64,000 nt of DNA from Seriola aureovittata (lineage: Eukaryota > Chordata > Actinopteri > Carangiformes > Carangidae), in assembly GCF_021018895.1 (NCBI RefSeq), contig NC_079384.1:22564371-22628370 (forward strand), read 5' to 3'. Positions 61,401-64,000 of the stretch are shown piece after piece. A program made the translations under genes and the position numbers. Position 1 is the first letter of the stretch. The number at the start of each line of letters is the position of its first letter. A model generated the notes under the pieces. It saw only the letters and a program-made list of their open reading frames with translations. It searched no databases and was not told the DNA's origin.

Positions 61401-62231
61401 TCTATATAATTATTATCTATTTGCATTTCTGTTCTAGCGTAACTAAGTAAGTTTTTGATTTTTTTTGACATATGCCGGGTCCATCAGGAGGCTGGAGTTG
61501 AGGCACCAGGTGCCTCCTCCCTTGATCCCCCCTACCGAGTCCAGCAGACACTCCAGAGTTGCATGATCACTCCATGTATTAAATTTGTACGTTGTTTTGT
61601 TAATTTTCTTAATCACTTCTGGGGCCGCTAAACATAAGTCTAGTCTTGATTGTCTTAATGTACCCTTTACCACCTGTCTTCTTGAGAATGTTCTTTTTAA
61701 AGGATTCTGTATTCTCCATATATCCATCAAGTTATAATTGTTCATCAATTCATATAATGCTGTTCTACTGCTGTCATTTTTATATACATTATTTACAGAT
61801 ATATCCGATTTTGTTAACACTGTATTAAAGTCCCCAACTATTAAAGTTTTGTTATTTACCCATCTTCCTATTTTATTAAACATCTCTTTCCTTTCTTTTT
61901 CACAATTACTGGCATATACATTGATTATTCTAAAGGTACTATTATTTACTATGATATCTATAATTAATATTCTACCTTCATTATCCTTATATATTAGTTT
62001 ACTATTTTCTATCATATTAGTATTTATTATAGTAGCTATTCCACATGATTTATTAGTTCCATTATTATAATATATTTCCCCTTTATTTATCTTTGTTGCT
62101 GCTTTTAAGCTGTCCTCATCCCATCTTGTCTCCTGGAGACATAGGACATCGCAGGCTGGATTACTTAATATATTTTTCATCCTGCCACAAGTGCGGAGAC
62201 CATTGATGTTCAGGGAGTGCAGCAGCAACAT
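58439..62231 (-). CDS. ORF2 endonuclease-reverse transcriptase of copy 2, one frame break
   Basis: ATG at 62231 (MLLLHSLNINGL). The endonuclease frame reads to 61443 and the reverse transcriptase frame from about 61471 to 58439 (about 1000 residues). The junction has a 6-bp insertion (GGCATA, in frame) and eight A where copy 1 has seven; the extra A causes the shift. All motifs are present: LCLQETRWD, VGDFN, WSDHATLE, RQGCPLSGLLYSI, QYADDITI and the C-terminal CTICRQEPEDIEHIFQTC (CX2CX8HX4C), which copy 1 lost. About 1263 residues if the shift is a sequencing error. Confidence 0.9.
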
Positions 62232-62250
62232 TGTAACAAAAAAATGTTTT

Positions 62251-63954
62251 TTAAACACCTAGTTTATTCATCGTTCTTTTTTCTTTCTTCCTTTTCTTAG
62301 TTCTAGCGGCTATAGTAGAGGTGTGCTGCTTCCTGATGCTCTGGATGGTGGCGACGTCCATCTCAGAGTCACCGTCTGATTCCCCCTGCTGAGTCGGGGA
62401 GGTCGAAGCCGGCGCTCTGGGGGGTGCGGCTGCCGCCTGCTGCAGATCGCTCAGAGTCTCCCCCACGTCCATCGATTCCAGGGCAATGGACGGCTCCGGC
62501 CCCTCTGCGAGCCCGTTTCCGCCCTTGCCCTTTCCTCTCTCTCGGGGACCAGAGTTTACACTCAGCCCGTCTCTGCTCTCGACCAGCTTTGTGGCCAGGC
62601 TCTGTGCGGCTTTTGCGAGGCTTGTAGCCCTCCGCTGGGGGAGACCCTCTCTGTCAGCCGCTTCCACGGTGCCGCTGCCCCCCTCACCGGCCTCTTCTCC
62701 TTCCTCCTCCTCCTCACTCATGTCCTCCGCCTCTGTTGACGGTGCCTCCGATCCGGACCCCGCCACAACATCAGACTCACTGTAATTACAGCTACATTCC
62801 TCCATCAGGTTGCAGCACACCTCACATTTTTTAATCTTTTTTTGTTGGCTGCTGCACTCCCTCGCATAATGTCCCTGGACTCCGCACTTGTGACAGGAGA
62901 ACTCCGGACAATCTCTCAGGATGTGCCCCGGCTGGAGGCACATCCTGCAAACTTTTGCTTGTCTGTCATGTATCACACGGAAGTATTCAGGTCCCATTAC
63001 TGTTTCAAACCGCGCTGAATACGGTAACGATTGCACCTTGTCATTAAATTTAACTTTTAAAAACATCGTCCCGTCCGCTACTTGTGTGCCCGGCCACATC
63101 CTCCTTCTAATAGCGGATGCAGCCGATACACCCCATCCCTCAAGCTTTTGCATGATTTCATCGTCTGTGATATACGCAGGTAAGTTTAGAAAGGAAACCA
63201 TTAACTCATCGTTACAAAGGTTTTTAACTAAAATGCTTGTGTTACCTATTTTGAAACCGTCTAGGAGCCGCTCCTTCCCCTTGGCATGAGACATAGTTAT
63301 CTCATACGTCCTGGCACCGGTCGCTCTGCAGGCAATAAGCCCCCCACACAGAGCTCGGATGGCTCTCATGAGTTCCAGCACCGGGACCTCGTCTTGTCCG
63401 GTCACTTCCAGGCTCGCTGTTAATTCTCGATCGTATATATTCCCAACTGCCTGCTTTGTTGTTCCTTGTCGCTGCTGTCTCTCACCGACTGCTCCAGTCT
63501 CTCTCTCCTCTCCGCCGCTCGCCTCTCGCTCGCCCGCCGCTGCTGCTTTCTCTCTCTCTCCCGCCGCTGCTCTCTCCCTCTCCGCTGCCGCTCTCGGAGC
63601 TCCATGGAGTCGCGGCGTGGTCCGATCTCCATCTCCGCTCTCCCTCACGGCTCCTCCGGTCTCGCTCCTAAGTCCTCTGCCCGTTGTAGCTGTCAGTGCT
63701 GCTCGCCGCTCTCTCTCCTCTCTCTCTCCTCTCGCCGGCGCCGTCATCGCTGAATCAGCTGTTCCCGTGCTCTCTTCGCTACTTTTTTTTTTCAAACTCT
63801 TTCTTCTAACTCTCTGTTCTTTTGTTTCAACTACTTCCCACTCATTCACTTCTTTCTCCGCTACATCTTGACTTGTTTTATGTCCGTAATCCATTTCCGT
63901 CATCAATGAGCCATTTCCCGCTTCCGTCACCATTAAATCCGTCAGAGAAAACAT
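62251..63954 (-). CDS. ORF1 zinc-knuckle protein of copy 2, intact
   Basis: 567 residues from ATG 63954 (MFSLTDLMVTEAGNGS); a longer frame upstream uses only a TTG. The N-terminal third is dominated by R, E, G, A and S from GAG-rich repeats. A folded region follows at about 190-340 (LELMRAIRALCGG, TYEITMSHAKGKERLLDG, FLNLPAYITDDEIMQKLEGW), then CCHC knuckles CRMCLQPGHILRDC and CHKCGVQGHYAREC and a third cluster CEVCCNLMEECSC. An acidic stretch and a basic C-terminus end the protein. The ORF2 ATG lies 19 bases past its stop, so ORF2 translation probably depends on reinitiation or an internal start. Confidence 0.9.
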   Translation of the reverse strand: MFSLTDLMVTEAGNGSLMTEMDYGHKTSQDVAEKEVNEWEVVETKEQRVRRKSLKKKSSEESTGTADSAMTAPARGEREERERRAALTATTGRGLRSETGGAVRESGDGDRTTPRLHGAPRAAAERERAAAGEREKAAAAGEREASGGEERETGAVGERQQRQGTTKQAVGNIYDRELTASLEVTGQDEVPVLELMRAIRALCGGLIACRATGARTYEITMSHAKGKERLLDGFKIGNTSILVKNLCNDELMVSFLNLPAYITDDEIMQKLEGWGVSAASAIRRRMWPGTQVADGTMFLKVKFNDKVQSLPYSARFETVMGPEYFRVIHDRQAKVCRMCLQPGHILRDCPEFSCHKCGVQGHYARECSSQQKKIKKCEVCCNLMEECSCNYSESDVVAGSGSEAPSTEAEDMSEEEEEGEEAGEGGSGTVEAADREGLPQRRATSLAKAAQSLATKLVESRDGLSVNSGPRERGKGKGGNGLAEGPEPSIALESMDVGETLSDLQQAAAAPPRAPASTSPTQQGESDGDSEMDVATIQSIRKQHTSTIAARTKKRKKEKRTMNKLGV

Positions 63955-64000
63955 GAAAAAAAAACTCAAATAAGCCTCCCCCGAACAGTAAAACTGCCGG

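Larger units (their letters stand above)
58057..64000 (-). mobile_element. Mutsu-like non-LTR retrotransposon, copy 2 (5S-specific)
   Basis: Minus-strand sister of copy 1, near-identical over its length, inserted at the same 5S nucleotide. It is complete except for about the first 170 bases of the 5' UTR, which lie beyond the window: the last bases seen (CCGGCAGTTTTACTGTTCGG on the minus strand) match 27367-27386 of copy 1. ORF1 is open throughout. ORF2 has a single one-base extension in an A run. This is the better-preserved copy. Confidence 0.9.

Overview
The window looks like teleost fish nuclear DNA from a repeat-dense, unfinished part of an assembly (two runs of exactly 500 N). This rests on vertebrate-type 120-nt 5S rRNA genes, two spliced exons of trappc11, a spliced gene of the SAMD3-like family that is multi-copy in fish, hAT and TTAA-flanked non-autonomous transposons, and L1/Tx1-type retrotransposons.

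Layout. 1-1.8 kb: remnant of an endogenous retrovirus (RNase H region, polypurine tract, LTR) ending beside a relic of the 3' part of a 5S gene. 1.86-3.7 kb: AT-rich DNA with old relatives of the satellite found later and a direct duplication. 3.7-7.6 kb, minus strand: a four-exon SAMD3-like gene, then a broken gene with four C2H2 fingers. 7.8-9.4 kb: a TTAA-flanked MITE candidate and an 888-bp hAT-type element with an exact 8-bp target duplication. 9.4-11.9 kb: mostly unassigned, with a GT microsatellite. 11.9-25.3 kb: a satellite made of two related monomers (about 225 and 216 bp), in plus orientation up to 19.03 kb and inverted from 19.04 kb to the first gap.

25.8-58.06 kb: 5S rDNA. There are 31 complete or near-complete genes on the plus strand (25.99-49.77 kb), 14 on the minus strand (52.47-57.68 kb) and five partial genes at junctions. 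The units are 394 or 389 bp, differing by a GGGAC duplication and linked substitutions. Two near-identical Mutsu-like (Tx1-clade) non-LTR retrotransposons lie in opposite orientation at 27.2-33.2 kb and 58.06-64.0 kb, and a third, diverged element is cut by the second gap. All three interrupt a 5S gene at the same place, around nucleotides 25-28. A separate 5.5-kb L1 inserted into a 5S spacer at 35.84 kb, with a 17-bp target duplication and a TTTT/AA cleavage context. Between the plus and minus 5S blocks lies a 0.9-kb piece of trappc11; its junction with 5S DNA falls within a few bases of the same target site.

How the parts work together: the 5S genes carry their own promoter (a TTTAAA box at -31 to -26, internal control region, T-run terminator) and serve as a landing site for specialised retrotransposons. 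Nearly every frame break in the otherwise well-preserved coding regions is a one-base homopolymer change, so sequencing error must be excluded before calling these genes dead.
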